Positions 10,483 to 21,311 of a DNA stretch of 64,000 nucleotides are shown piece after piece. The stretch lies in contig OUQQ01000006.1 in assembly GCA_900404475.1 (NCBI GenBank), forward strand, positions 1 through 64,000, in the 5' to 3' direction. This DNA is from Spongospora subterranea. Its lineage: Eukaryota; Endomyxa; Phytomyxea; Plasmodiophorida; Plasmodiophoridae. The position numbers and the translations under genes are program-made. Under the pieces are notes generated by a model. The model ran no database searches. It was given only the letters and a program-made list of their open reading frames with translations, and had not been told where the DNA came from. Positions within the stretch are counted from its first letter, which is position 1, and every line of letters begins with the position of its first letter.

Positions 10483-12773
10483 ATGGAAGTTATATCTGGA
10501 TTTCACCCGATTAAAGTCCCTAAGAAAAAGCGTCGCAACACCAGTTTGCAGATTTTGAATCGCTCATATAGGGCAGTTATGGTAACTGGAATGGAATTTT
10601 CCAAATTTAAATACGGAAGGAGTCAAAGAAGAATTCTGTGGTGTGATCCGATGTTGGAGAAATTGTACTGGGGTGTTAGTGAAGACGTGAAACTGCCGAC
10701 TGGGCGATTCAATATCGCCAAGGCTAAAGGATCAATTGATATGACCAGCATCTTTTCGATTATTGTGGATCGGAAGATGAACCAATCTGACTGCGCCCTT
10801 TTCAATCTGAGATTCCAAGTTAGTCAGGATACCTGCCTATCGGTAATAACCACTGAACGAACGCTAGATCTGGAAGCAGATTCCCCCGTAAGATGTCAAC
10901 TTTTTGTGCAAAACATGGTGAAAATGGTGACGTGCCCATCGTTCCTTAGGCGGCGAGAAATAATTTTGCAGCAGCTTTGGGCAATATCGCATTTGGTGAC
11001 CGTTCACAGTTCGTGGTGGGGGAAGAAGATGACGATTTCGATGAGGAAGAGGACGATACAGCCGCACTCTTCAAGTCCGACGCTCACTCCATCGATGCCG
11101 TTGAACAGTATGGAAAAATTTACCATCAACGGCGATTTTCGCAAGAGATGCAATCGGAGATTGAGATGAAAGCAAAATCAGTGCATCATCGATCACATTC
11201 ATATATCACTAGGGTGTTAATGGATAAGGTATGTCGCCAAACCAGTCATTGCTCAACACTGAACTTGATGTATCCAGGATTCACGATTTCGTCGTCTAGC
11301 GCAGTTCGTGCAAGAAACGCGAGAATTATTCGGTGCCGATCGAGGGGCGTTGTATTTGGTAGATCAACCAAACAAGGTCGTGAAATCAGTCGTGATTGAG
11401 GGACAACAGGGGGATGCGCGTACATATGCCTTTGGTCAGGATTTCATTGGGATCACAGCCGTAAGAAACAATTAGAGTGAGTGCCGAATACCGAATGATG
11501 AAATATAGGCAAGTGGAGACCTGATGATAATTCCCGATGCATATGCCGATCCCAGATTTGATCAAGAGTATGATATTGAGTCAAGCTATAAGACCACAAG
11601 TGTGTTAGTTGCAGCAGTCAGAGACAGAGCAAATTTAATCGCTGCCGTATTGGAGTATCGCAACAAGCAAGATCACCAATATGTCAAGGATTATTTCACC
11701 ATTGAGCATGCGGCCGCCCTACACAAACGAACACTTGAGATGCGGGAGATTCTTGCTGTCATCCTTGACCATGTATGGGCTCACTACACAAATCTAGACT
11801 GGAGTAGTCGTGCTGATCTAATCTTACTTTATAGGACTTCCAGCGCACGATGAAGAGGGTTCGCGACCCGGTTAGGTTCGTCAGCCAGAAATTCACCAGC
11901 AAAGATTTCCATAATGGGTCGACATTGCTTCAAGATCTTCAACATGAGAAAGCTAATAGTGAAAGTGGAGATGATGCAACTGACACCTCGAGCATATCGA
12001 TATCAGATTCTAGGGCTGGAAGTGTAATGGTTTTGCACAATTTCAAAGAGATACTTTTCGCATTAATGTCCCTGTTTTAGCCTGATCATAGTAGATCACC
12101 CTCACCGGTTGCTCGACAACAAGCGTCTCGCCGAACTAATTCATCTGCTACCGAAGACCTGAAGACGAGTGATCCAGCTTTACAGTACCAAAGCTATTGT
12201 TATGGGGACGTTGTACAGATTTCTTATCTGATTTGGGTTTAGATCATTGCTAGAATCCCTAGAAGATGCTCGTGAAATTCTACAGGCCGATAGAATGGCG
12301 TTTTACGTATTGGATAAAGCAAATGGCGAAGTGCGGTCATTAATTAGAGAAGGTATGTCATGCGAATAAGGTAGTCCCAGATATAATCGATGGAGTTAAC
12401 AGGGTTCCAAGAAAAAGAGCCAGTCGTGGTTAAGATTGGGGAAGGAATTGTGGGAGCCTGTGCCAAAGAAGGGCGCGCCTTAGTTATCGATGATGCATAT
12501 GAAGACCGCCGCTTCGACAGGAATCTTGATATAGCGGATGCATATAAAACAACCAGCGTGTTGGCAGTTCCGATCAAAACATTCTCCAATGATATTCTAG
12601 CTGTATGCTTATTTATCAACAAGCAAGACATGCCTTTTAAAAAGGGATTTTTTTCAGCTGCTGATGAACACAAAATCTCTGCGTGTCTACCGGTAATTGC
12701 CTCGAGAATCAAGGCCAAGCTTCCAAACATCAATAGAGACATGTTTGTAATCCACGAAAGCAACGATAAATAA
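10483..12773 (+). CDS. PH-like domain protein with two GAF domains
   Basis: This multi-exon gene has an N-terminal PH-like module: RILWCDPMLEKLYWG, a middle strand with SIIVDRK, and ERTLDLEADSPVRCQLFV. After an acidic linker (GEEDDDFDEEEDD) come two GAF domains. The first spans about 11280-11800 (ELFGADRGALYLVD, IPDAYADPRFDQEYDIESSYKTTSVLV, AAVLEYRNKQD). The second spans about 12240-12773 (ILQADRMAFYVLDKANGEVRS, VIDDAYEDRRFDRNLDIADAYKTTSVLAVPI, FINKQDMPF). Both retain the NKxD (NKQD) block seen in cyclic-nucleotide-type GAFs of phosphodiesterases. No phosphodiesterase or kinase domain follows, as the frame stops soon after the second GAF. A ligand sensor or scaffold is likely. The start may lie further 5' at 10428, where another Met frame opens. 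An intron near 10918-10949 is unusually short and uncertain. Confidence 0.65.
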
Positions 12774-12934
12774 AGCATGTTTCGCTTATCGTAACGTGAG
12801 TTAAATGTGACATGTGGAAGACGGGAGAATAAGGCAATGGGCTGGCCAGAACTGCCGATGATATGCAACAGGTTGATGAGAAGAGAGAGTGATCATTATT
12901 AATATGAAATGGTATTGATGAATCGAGAAAGAGT

Positions 12935-13195
12935 GAACATGATCGATATGTATATCTGACAGACGAGGGTCGTGCCGATTACAGCTGATGTAGGTAATGT
13001 ATTGATAGTGAAGAGTCGAGAGACTGTGATTGTGATCGATATATTGTATATATCTGACAGACGAGGGTCATGCCGATTACAGCTGATGCTGGTAATGTAA
13101 TGCTTTACTGATGAGTCGAGAGACAGTGATCGTGATCGATAATTCGATATGTATATCTGACAGACGAGGGTCATGCCGATTACAGCTGATGTAGC
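12935..13195. repeat. Three imperfect tandem repeats, about 98 bp period
   Basis: The core TATCTGACAGACGAGGGTC followed by TGCCGATTACAGCTGATG occurs at about 12953, 13051 and 13155. The units share flanking TGATCGATAT and GAGTCGAGAGAC.GTGAT blocks. The array lies between the GAF gene and the next start, in non-coding sequence. Spacers are not CRISPR-like, because the whole unit repeats. Confidence 0.85.
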
Positions 13196-13269
13196 TGTGG
13201 TGTGCGGGCCTCTGCGTCTGTCATGATCATATGTGCTACACCAATTTACTCCATTAAGGGAATGACGAC

Positions 13270-13981
13270 ATGTTATTTCTATTGCTATCTCTGGGCTGCG
13301 TCACCTCTCCTTTGCATTTTGCTAATGAGCTCGTCTATACACCACATAACTACGTCGATATTCTGCTGAAATCCGATGAATCAGACCTGCTAGCGGATCC
13401 GCACATGTGTGCTGTGCATATCTCTGAGTTTATTGATTCGTTGCACCAGGAAAATCATTCGTTTCCTTTACATAGATCATCACCTCGCCAGAGGATCGTT
13501 GACCTTATTCCAGAGAGAATCTATGAGATTACATTACAGTGCGAGGATGTTTTTGTTCAAGTTAGAATTCGCCCCATTGCTCTGCAGATTTTTCTGAGGC
13601 GGCTTCCCATAGGTCGATCCTTGCATGGCGTTCCGAATATATGCACAGGTTCCAGCTCTGCGACATTATGCTCCACTAGTTCATGGCGGTCAAATCGCGC
13701 TGTTTGATTCTGACAAGTTCCCATTAACATTAACGTTCACTTTACGGCAGACATCTCCATCTGTAGTGGAGGAGGATGTTCAAGGTCTGGATACCAAGTC
13801 AATTGATGACAGTACATTCCAGACAACGTTTGCGTTGCCATTCGGCACAGACGTCAACCAGAAGTTTTACCGCTGGATTACGACGCGATACCGATTTATT
13901 GTATTCGCCCTTGTCGTTGGCCAACAGCTATGCTTATTGGGAGCACTGTCAAATCTAATCTCAGGTAGAAGGACTATTTAA
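13270..13981 (+). CDS. Secretory type I membrane protein, family unknown
   Basis: The frame opens with a signal peptide (MLFLLLSLGCVTSPLHF) and a luminal region rich in acidic and His residues. An intron of about 88 nt (13561-13648, GT...AG) best joins the first part to VPALRHYAPLVHGGQIALF. The C-terminal exon carries a single hydrophobic helix (RFIVFALVVGQQLCLLGAL) and stops 10 residues later with a basic tail. The architecture is signal peptide, about 170-residue beta-rich ectodomain, one transmembrane span and a short cytosolic tail. I do not recognise the family. An ER-resident partner subunit is one possibility by shape only. Confidence 0.55.
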
Positions 13982-14004
13982 ACATGTGATGATTTGTGCA
14001 TATT

Positions 14005-15379
14005 TTATTTTGTAGTTTGTGTTGTATTATCGATCCAAAGTAAACGATTGTAGAGTTCAGCATTGGTTCCGCCAGTGATCGGACCAAACCGGCAATATTT
14101 AGCACCAGATGCAATTGCTAGATCGACGATTATATCGTCATTCCTGATATTGTGAGAGCAGCTAGCGATAAAGCAAGGGTTCGTTTTCTTTGCTCCTTGA
14201 GATATATCGATAAAATCTGATACTGTCGTCCTAAATGACACCGTCGAAGGAATGCCAACAGTTGATAATGTAGAAGACAGAGCCGTGACATGTTTACCAA
14301 GCGCTGAATCAAAAAGAGTCCAGCCTATTGACAGAATATCGTCAGCAATTTGAAACCAGATGGCGATAATAGGGTTAACCTTGCCGGTCGTCAATGTGGA
14401 ATGGGTCAATTATGATCGCTAGTGAAGGGTGTTGGGCGACCATGGTCTGATAAAGAGCTAGCAACTCCTCTCGGGATACGCATGCGCCGTCGTTGAACTC
14501 GTAGTCATTGGTCTCGACATTGAACATAGCCCCGGCGCCAGCATCAAGCCAGAGAACTGCTTGCTCCCCTAAGGTTATCTGCGCCCCAGTTATCGCTTGC
14601 CCTAGCATCGTCAATATATCATCAGGTTTCTTTGACTCAACCAATAGTATCTGGGACGCTCCTGCAATAGATTTCGATTTGATTTCTTTACAAACAAATG
14701 AAACAGCTTGTAAGTAACGACGTAGGCTAAGTTTCGAAGTAGAAGCCATTCCAAAAGAGTTGAATTTCAGATTTTTGGATTTCACAATATCGACTAGCGG
14801 TGTCGGCATAACTATAGCATCGCTACAGGAGGGATGTAGAATATTATGCAATACACTGTAAGGATCTTGACGAACTACCTGGGCGATTGCTTTGAGAAAC
14901 CCAGCTGAAGCGGCTGGGATAAAAAACTGTGATCCATCTTGCTTAATCTCTGACAATGAACGGTCTGTATCGGACAAGTTTTCTGCTTTCAGTGGGATTG
15001 ATTTGAGGACATTTGATATGGCGGTGCCAATAGCGCCTTCATCGACGCTTACCGGGGCATTCAAGAAATTTCGACCAGAGGCAATGTAATAAGACGAAGA
15101 TGATTGTCGACAGAAGAGATGTACATTAACCGAATTAAATAACCCTGCGTCATCCAGCGCCGAACAAGTCGCTACATGCGATACTACTGGAGATTCAGCG
15201 ATAGCCAGGAACTGTTCAGCGATGAATGCGAAAGGATCAGGTGCTCGAGCCCGAACCGTATTGTTGACAATATCGTTCAACCTTTGCGTCAATTCGTGCG
15301 TGGTCAAATATTCCATGACCTCTTGCGCCTTCGGCGACGAATCCGAATTTCCAACCGGCGCCATGCTCGATCCTGACAT
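14005..15379 (-). CDS. ENO4: Enolase-4-like protein with DPY-30-type N-terminus
   Basis: Two exons, 14380-15379 and 14005-14324, are joined by a 55-nt intron. They give about 439 residues. The N-terminal helix pair (QEVMEYLTTHELTQRLNDIV) looks like the DPY-30/RIIa dimerisation motif found at the start of ENO4. Next is an enolase N-domain-like part (VVSHVATCSALDDAG). The barrel then shows IIIDPFHIDDRQGW, equivalent to the EDPFDQDDW motif of enolases, and near the end DDIIVDLAIASGAKYCRFGPITGGTNAELYNRLLWID, equivalent to the ADLAVG..KTGAP.RSER..KYNQLLRIE block. The catalytic Lys and the H-RSGET residues of true enolase are not conserved, as in ENO4 proteins, so glycolytic activity is doubtful. 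ENO4 is a component of sperm and other flagella. It is divergent from the Tudor-like gene. Confidence 0.75.
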
Positions 15380-16166
15380 TGTTATTTGAATACTGAATCA
15401 GAGAATCACCGATGGTGTCAGTTATAAGGCTGTGGAGACTGAGGAATATACACTCCGCCGACTAGGACCCTGAGCCCTGAGGAGCAACCTTTCAACCGTA
15501 AACAAATTACAAATGCACCAGGCACGAGAAACTACAAAGATCCGCCACTATTTATCAGATTCGGAAAAATACGTTCGCGATGGCCGTTTCACTTGGGTCA
15601 ACCCAGTTTTGTAGACAGCCCTGAAAGCGTTTATGAATTGGCAATATGTAAAGTATGATGGATTTCAGAGCCGAACTCCAATCTGATGCGATAGCCGGAT
15701 TTAAATTGATTTTTCAAAGCGGCGCGGGTACGGCTTGATTTGATTCAGAAAGGGCATTGAAGTTTCACGATGGCAAAATGTGTTTTGCTTGCTACCCGAT
15801 TGTTTATCAAGCGGCAAACTTGGTCGCAACACGCCGGTCGCTGCTTCGCGGCTAGTTATGACAAGATGCCCATCAATGGACGGCTGCCTGCCTCGCTCTG
15901 CTTCCAAATGATTCCAGAATATCGCATGCTGTCGAATGAATGGGCCCGTGGCCCTTTCCCTTTTCCTTTTCGAGGAAGAGTACCCTCACGCGTCGATAAA
16001 AGTGAAACCCTAACTACGACGGCAAATACATGTGTCCCAGACTCGGAGGCGCATACAGTACCTGTATAGTGTATTCGCAAGCCACAGCCCTGTATACGGT
16101 GGTCGGATCACCGGCAGATATCCCGTTCTCCGCTGGTGATGTCTCTTTGAATCCCCGTTGAATAAA
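15380..16166. promoter_or_regulatory. Divergent promoter region between ENO4 and the Tudor-like gene
   Basis: About 790 bases without a supported gene lie between two genes transcribed away from each other. Open frames here lack domain signal. No TATA box of convincing position was found. Confidence 0.4.
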
Positions 16167-17143
16167 ATGGAGCAATACGCCTGCTTAAAAGCCTTACAGG
16201 ATTCCGCCGAGTTTGATACACTCAGAGCAGCGCTGTTCAACCATCCATCTGTTCAGGTGCTGGTTCTGGTTGTAGATGCGCGTCATTTCTCATTTATTCG
16301 CCTTAGGCTCAGTTTCGCTCAATGCAGGAAGCCCTAATTTTAGAACTTAGAACTAGCCCACTATTAGATGTTCCCCATAGAATGCGAATGAGCAGGTATA
16401 CCAGTATCAGGTGTAGTTCAGGTCTTTGTTGCGCCTGAATATTGCTCAACTCAGACAACCTCAAATTTTCAATTCTTTTAGACTCGCTGTAAGAAACACC
16501 TCTATTGCCAATGACAGTGAGTGCAACAATTGTGGCTTTTTCGTAAGTATTTACGTTGGCAACAGTCCATGTAGCTCTTTGCGCCGCGCTCGCCGAGATG
16601 ATTCCCACTATCTATCAAGCGATCGATAATGTTAACAATCGGTCTGCAGTTCATGTCGAACCTTCGCCATCAGATTCTCAAACGAACATTGAAAGCTCGG
16701 AGGCGCTAGTGGTAAAAGAGAACTGTGACACTTCACGTAAACGGGATGTTTTTGATTTGGAAATGGAAAATTCTGGAGTTCAGCGGGTTAAGAAGAAAGG
16801 CCGACTTCGCAAGCAGCATGACGTCGAAGAATTTGACATCAACAGAGTACGAGACTTTGTACAAGCTATTGATTCAGATCCAGATGATGACCATATCAAC
16901 CCCGATTTGTCGGAGACCCCAGAAGGTCCTGTAGCGAAGCGGGTTCAAATCTGGTGTAAGCATGCTCATCAACTTTCCCCGCGGAATGCTTATCTTGAGT
17001 ATTTTTTAGGGCCATTGGATAAAGCTTGGTACAGTGGAACATGCACAGCGTTTCGTTCTCGCGATAGCAAGTATCATATACGTTATGATGATCTGGAATT
17101 TGAATGGCTAGATCTAAATACAGAGAAGTGGCGTTATGAATGA
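16167..17143 (+). CDS. Tudor-like domain protein
   Basis: The gene starts MEQYACLKALQDSAEF and is assembled from about four short 5' exons plus a long last exon. The N-terminal 100 residues are helical (IHVALCAALAEMIPTIY). A charged, low-complexity middle follows, with a basic stretch (RVKKKGRLRKQ) that could be a nuclear localisation signal. The C-terminus contains AWYSGTC, KYHIRYDD, EFEWLDL and EKW. This is the pattern of a Tudor-like barrel (WY-x-G, H-x-V-x-YDD-G-x-x-E-W-x-x-L). Such barrels bind methylated residues or act in chromatin and cohesin factors. I cannot name the orthologue. It converges with the GTPase gene; the two stops are about 38 bp apart. Confidence 0.6.
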
Positions 17144-17180
17144 ACACTGTGTTGGTATTATTCTTAGATATGCGTTAAAA

Positions 17181-18439
17181 TTATGTTCCAGCATCATCGA
17201 TTTTCGTGAAAGGTGTCTTCATAATTGAGCTGATCGTATCGACCCAATAATGAGTGATGATCTTACTCGTCGCTTTCAACAGTAAGCGCTTGTCGCCATT
17301 AATAAGTTCAATATATACTCCGTTGACAATCGACACTGAGGTTCGTCCAGCCTCTAAAGCTATTTGCATTGTACACGATGCACCTTTTTTTGCTTCTTTC
17401 ATTGTTCTGAAAAGCTGTACGAGATTTCCATTCAATTGAACCCATTTGTCGGTTGAATGATCGGAGTCTGCGCAGTCGGAATCTTCCTGGCCATCCTCAA
17501 AATCGTTCATGAGGAGCTCATCTTCTTGTGTTATTTCACGCATGTAGCAGCACAGCGGTTCTAAACATACATATATACAATGGTTTCCGATTTCAATTGT
17601 GGGTAGTCATTGCGGCTTACCTAGTTGATGCTTTGAGGCAAATTCTTCGGTAAATCCGGATTTTCTCAACATCAGCTTGATGTCGATTTCGCTAACATCA
17701 GTTGTTTTTTTGAGTTGACGTAGTAACTGAGTCATGGAACGAACTGCTGCCGTTTCCCCGATGATTTTAAACAGGTCAATAACCTTTTCTGAATGTGAGG
17801 CGTCCACCTCTACAAAATCTATCTTTGAAAGCAATCAAGGCGCATAAAAAATCCTTAACGATCAAACAAACCTGTTTCTTATTCAAAGTTTTCGCCAGCA
17901 ACGAGGCAGTTTTCTTGGCGAGCTCCATGTTGGTTTGATGTTTGTCACCATCGTTTTCCGTATTTCCGACAAGCAAAACTCGCGAAGTTTCTGAAAGCCA
18001 ACCTTCTGAAACCAATTTCGGACCCCAATACAATCGCATCGATTCTAAGGACCTGTTTCTCGTGTTAAAGCAAGTCTGCTGCAACGCATGATTGTCGTAC
18101 GTAGTATTATTCGTGCTGTACACTATGCATACAATGTCAACGTGTTTAGTCATTATGCTTGCACAAAGTTTCTTGTGGAATGCTCGTTGACCGGATATTT
18201 CAAATAATTTCTGTAAATGCACCTTTGATAAACCAATACAGATCATAATTTATCCTCATTCTGACCAAATCGAGTCCAGATGCTGGAATTTTATAACGCA
18301 CATATCCTGCTCCAACCGTAGGTTCGACAGTCGTGCCTACTTGCTCGCCAGCTAAATTGGCCATTATTTTCGACTTGCCTGTACATGAGTCCCCAAGCAG
18401 CACTATTTTTGCCACGAACCTAACCATTTTTTCAAACAA
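17181..18439 (-). CDS. Divergent Rab-like small GTPase with C-terminal extension
   Basis: Four exons with introns of about 50-55 nt (for example 18211-18265) give a Ras-superfamily protein. The P-loop is intact (KIVLLGDSCTGKSKIM) and a switch I Thr is plausible (VEPTVGAGYV). The expected DTAGQ is ISGQ in KLFEISGQRAF. The N-K-x-D guanine motif is not visible where expected, where VGNTEND stands instead. The late strand VDFVEVDAS-H-SEKVIDLF equivalent matches the Rab SA box position (IDFVEVDASHSEKVIDLFKI). A further 180 residues follow across another intron: acidic (DEELL..DFEDGQED), then a beta-rich region ending DDAGT without a prenylation Cys. It may bind nucleotide poorly. The start is Met1 at 18439 or the better-placed Met at 18427. 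Confidence 0.65.
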
Positions 18440-18921
18440 AGGAACAGGTCATGCAATTCACATACTTTGGAACATAGACTAGCCGTTTACGTCGTTGTTT
18501 GACCACCTTTTCGTCCGTAGCCATTAGGTTCCTGCCTTGCTCCCAACGCAACCGTTATTTGCGGCAATGCTACCCTCGCACCTGTTCAATGTGTGGCGGG
18601 CGACATCATGATTTCTGAGGCGATGTGTGTGCTGGAGGATGGTAATGGGTATTGGGGCAATCCCCCTCCTCCCCGCGTGCCCTATTATTGCTCATATCTC
18701 TCTCCCTCTTCCGCCACTCTACAGATATCGGTATCGTTGACTGACGCTCCCCCTCACTGTGGGTGCCTGTGATCATGTGCTGTGTACCACACTCCCCCCG
18801 TGCTGCATCAGTTCATGTGTCTCTGTGACCTAGGGAGACTTCATCCTCACCTCGACATTGATTCAGTTGACTATAATGCCGTCTTCTCGATTGAGGTCAA
18901 GTATTATATAAAGGGGCAGCT
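18440..18921. promoter_or_regulatory. Divergent promoter region with a TATA-like element
   Basis: This interval separates the minus-strand GTPase from the plus-strand HEAT-repeat gene. A TATATAAAG element at 18905-18913 lies only about 10 bases before the presumed ATG at 18922. Either transcription starts downstream or the true start codon is later. Confidence 0.3.
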
Positions 18922-21264
18922 ATGTCGCACCTCGACTTGGGAGATGAGGGAAATTCCGAGGAAGGAAATATTTCAGCGCGCCGCCTTCAATACCTCCCTT
19001 CTTCATACAAATCGGTACGTAAAATATGGTCCTGCTTGTTTCTCATGCAAAATAACAGTGCACAATAGCTTGAGAATAAAGGGTCAACTGATGACTCGGT
19101 GGAAGCGTTCAAACTATTGCAACATCTATTGCGATACATCAGCAAAATTCTAACAACCACCACGATCTCAGAAAATGTACGGATTCGTGTGATGTCGCTT
19201 ATAGTCCTGCATTAACACCGGTCAGATGGCGTTTTTGATTGAAGATGTGCATACGCTTTTCTCTCAGTGTGAAATTATGCTTGATGCCCAAGCGTCGGGG
19301 CTACAAATAGTAAATCAACTGCATGAAGTTATGTGTTTAGGGTTGATCCATCCCGAGCCCATCTCTCAGACGTGGATTCTTCTCTTACTTTGCAGTGAGT
19401 TCCGCAGACCGCCTTTAGCTGAATATGCTGAGTTTATGCATAGAGGGTCCATTACTTATAGAATTTTTGATCAACCGATGTACTGCTCCTGACTTTCATG
19501 CTTTAATCAACGAACTTTTCAATGTCGCCATCAGCAGCCCGTTGCAGTGGAATCGTCGGCGGTCTATAGATATCATAAACTTTGCAATTAAACTGAAAGA
19601 CGTGCAGGGCGTTGAACAACTCCACGAAGACATTTTTTACAAAATCGAGACCTGCATCCGGCAGAAGGACCCTGATTGTGACCTTCAAGCTCGGTTCGTT
19701 CTTTCTCTAGGCCATCTTCTTGATGGGAACACCGATTTTATTGCGTCAAATATTGATCGATTCTCCGCTCTAATATATGATGGCTTGCATTCAAGGTCCG
19801 AGATTATCCAGCTCGCTAGTCTGCAGATCCTGATCCGATCATTAGCGCCTATACACAACAAGGCACAAACCATATTTCTAGACAGAGTTTCTACATTAGC
19901 TAAATCTGAGGATGTTCATGTTCAAGCCGCAGCAGTTCAATATCTGGGCCGCTTTTTGGTACATCAAAAGAAACCACTAACAGCCAAGGCTAAACTGAAG
20001 TCTGCATTAGCCCTTATTCGAAGTCTTCGACAGACTCCTCGAAATTCCAATGCACCAACTCTTTTCAAAGAAGATGCCGTCTCCACGACAACAAAAGTCC
20101 TGATTGACAGAAATGGCCATAATCGTCTAATAAGAGAATTACTTCGAATCCCAAATTCTTTCGCCAGACTTCGTCGCCAAGCTGGTAAAGGCCGCTTTTT
20201 CGAGAGTGACACATTTTTGAAATTGCAAAACACTGCCATCCTGCAAATCGCACTTCCAGTTGAAGGCGACGTTCCGACAATTGTGACGATATCTCATCGC
20301 ATTCCTCAAATAACGTAATGAAGATGGATTGACCTGGTTGTAAACTTAGTTTTTTCTCAGAGGTGTTCCGTTTGGTGCCACAACGATCCCCATCGTCTTT
20401 GATCCCAAGCGAGTGATACAGACTTTCTACAACATTATTGACGACTCGGATCGAACTGGCATGGGTATCCCTCCACTGTTTGCCAGAACTTTGGCTACTG
20501 AAACAGTATGTAGTACCATCCAGTTTCCTCATCAGAATTTAAAGTTCTATAGGAGAATATTCCAGCATCGATGACAGAGAATGCTCCGGCTGCCAACGGA
20601 TTTGATGCTCCATACGGTTTTAGAAAGGTCCAGATCATAAGAGGGCATATCCCGGGAAACTGGGCATCTGATAACAAATCAGTCGTCAAGGAAGTACCAG
20701 TTGTATCGATTCCATATATTGGAGGAACACGAGGGGAATCATGTGCCGTTAACGATCCATTGCAGTGCGATTTTCCTCTACATTGTTGCGTTGTTATCGA
20801 AATTGATGACCCCTTTCCGAAAGAGGTACTCAACCCTCAGGTTTCGCATTACAAACTGATTCAGTGCGTTACATGCGTAGGAGCATGAGGTCCTTGAAAA
20901 GGCTACGTCATCTTCAAGAGAACCGCGAATGTGGACTTCCCAAGTAATTGAAATCACAACCCTCGGGGAATCTCCCGTTTTGGACGAACTGAAAACGGTT
21001 CGAGCAATTTCTAAGAACGTCATCATGCAAATGCGCATAAAAACAAAAACTGGAATTTGGCTCATGCTTTCCCTTCAGATCATTTCAGAGATATCGGTTT
21101 GGAGCTTTGATGTATCAGAACCAGATAACGACAGGGATATAATACCTGCCGGCCTTGACATAGACAATGCCCCGTATTTTTACCCTCCAGTTAATATTCC
21201 CCAGATTCCTCGAGAATATGATACGGTAATTAATGGTCGAATGCAGCCATGCACACATAATTGA
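18922..21264 (+). CDS. HEAT-repeat protein
   Basis: This multi-exon gene starts MSHLDLGDEGNSEEGN. Leu-rich helical pairs typical of HEAT repeats follow: AFKLLQHLLRYISKIL, VRIRVMSLIVL, then QARFVLSLGHLL, IIQLASLQILIRSL and VHVQAAAVQYLGRFL. The long exon 19425-20318 carries most of them. A 46-nt intron joins PQIT to GVPFGATTIPIVFDP. A 43-nt intron at 20841-20883 joins DPFPKEVLNPQ to HEVLEKATSSS. The C-terminal third looks beta-rich and ends PREYDTVINGRMQPC. HEAT followed by a beta domain recalls Integrator subunit 4 and related scaffolds, but I see no decisive signature. The next start codon is only about 48 bases after its stop. Confidence 0.55.
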
Positions 21265-21311
21265 GCTAGATATAGGATGGAACTGCCTTATACTCTCCTC
21301 TACCTTCATTC

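Noticed and set aside
12935..13195. CRISPR array
   Set aside because: The whole unit of about 98 bp repeats, without unique spacers, in a eukaryotic context.
18922..21264. Firm assignment as Integrator subunit 4
   Set aside because: HEAT repeats plus a beta-rich end are suggestive only. No subunit-specific motif was seen.
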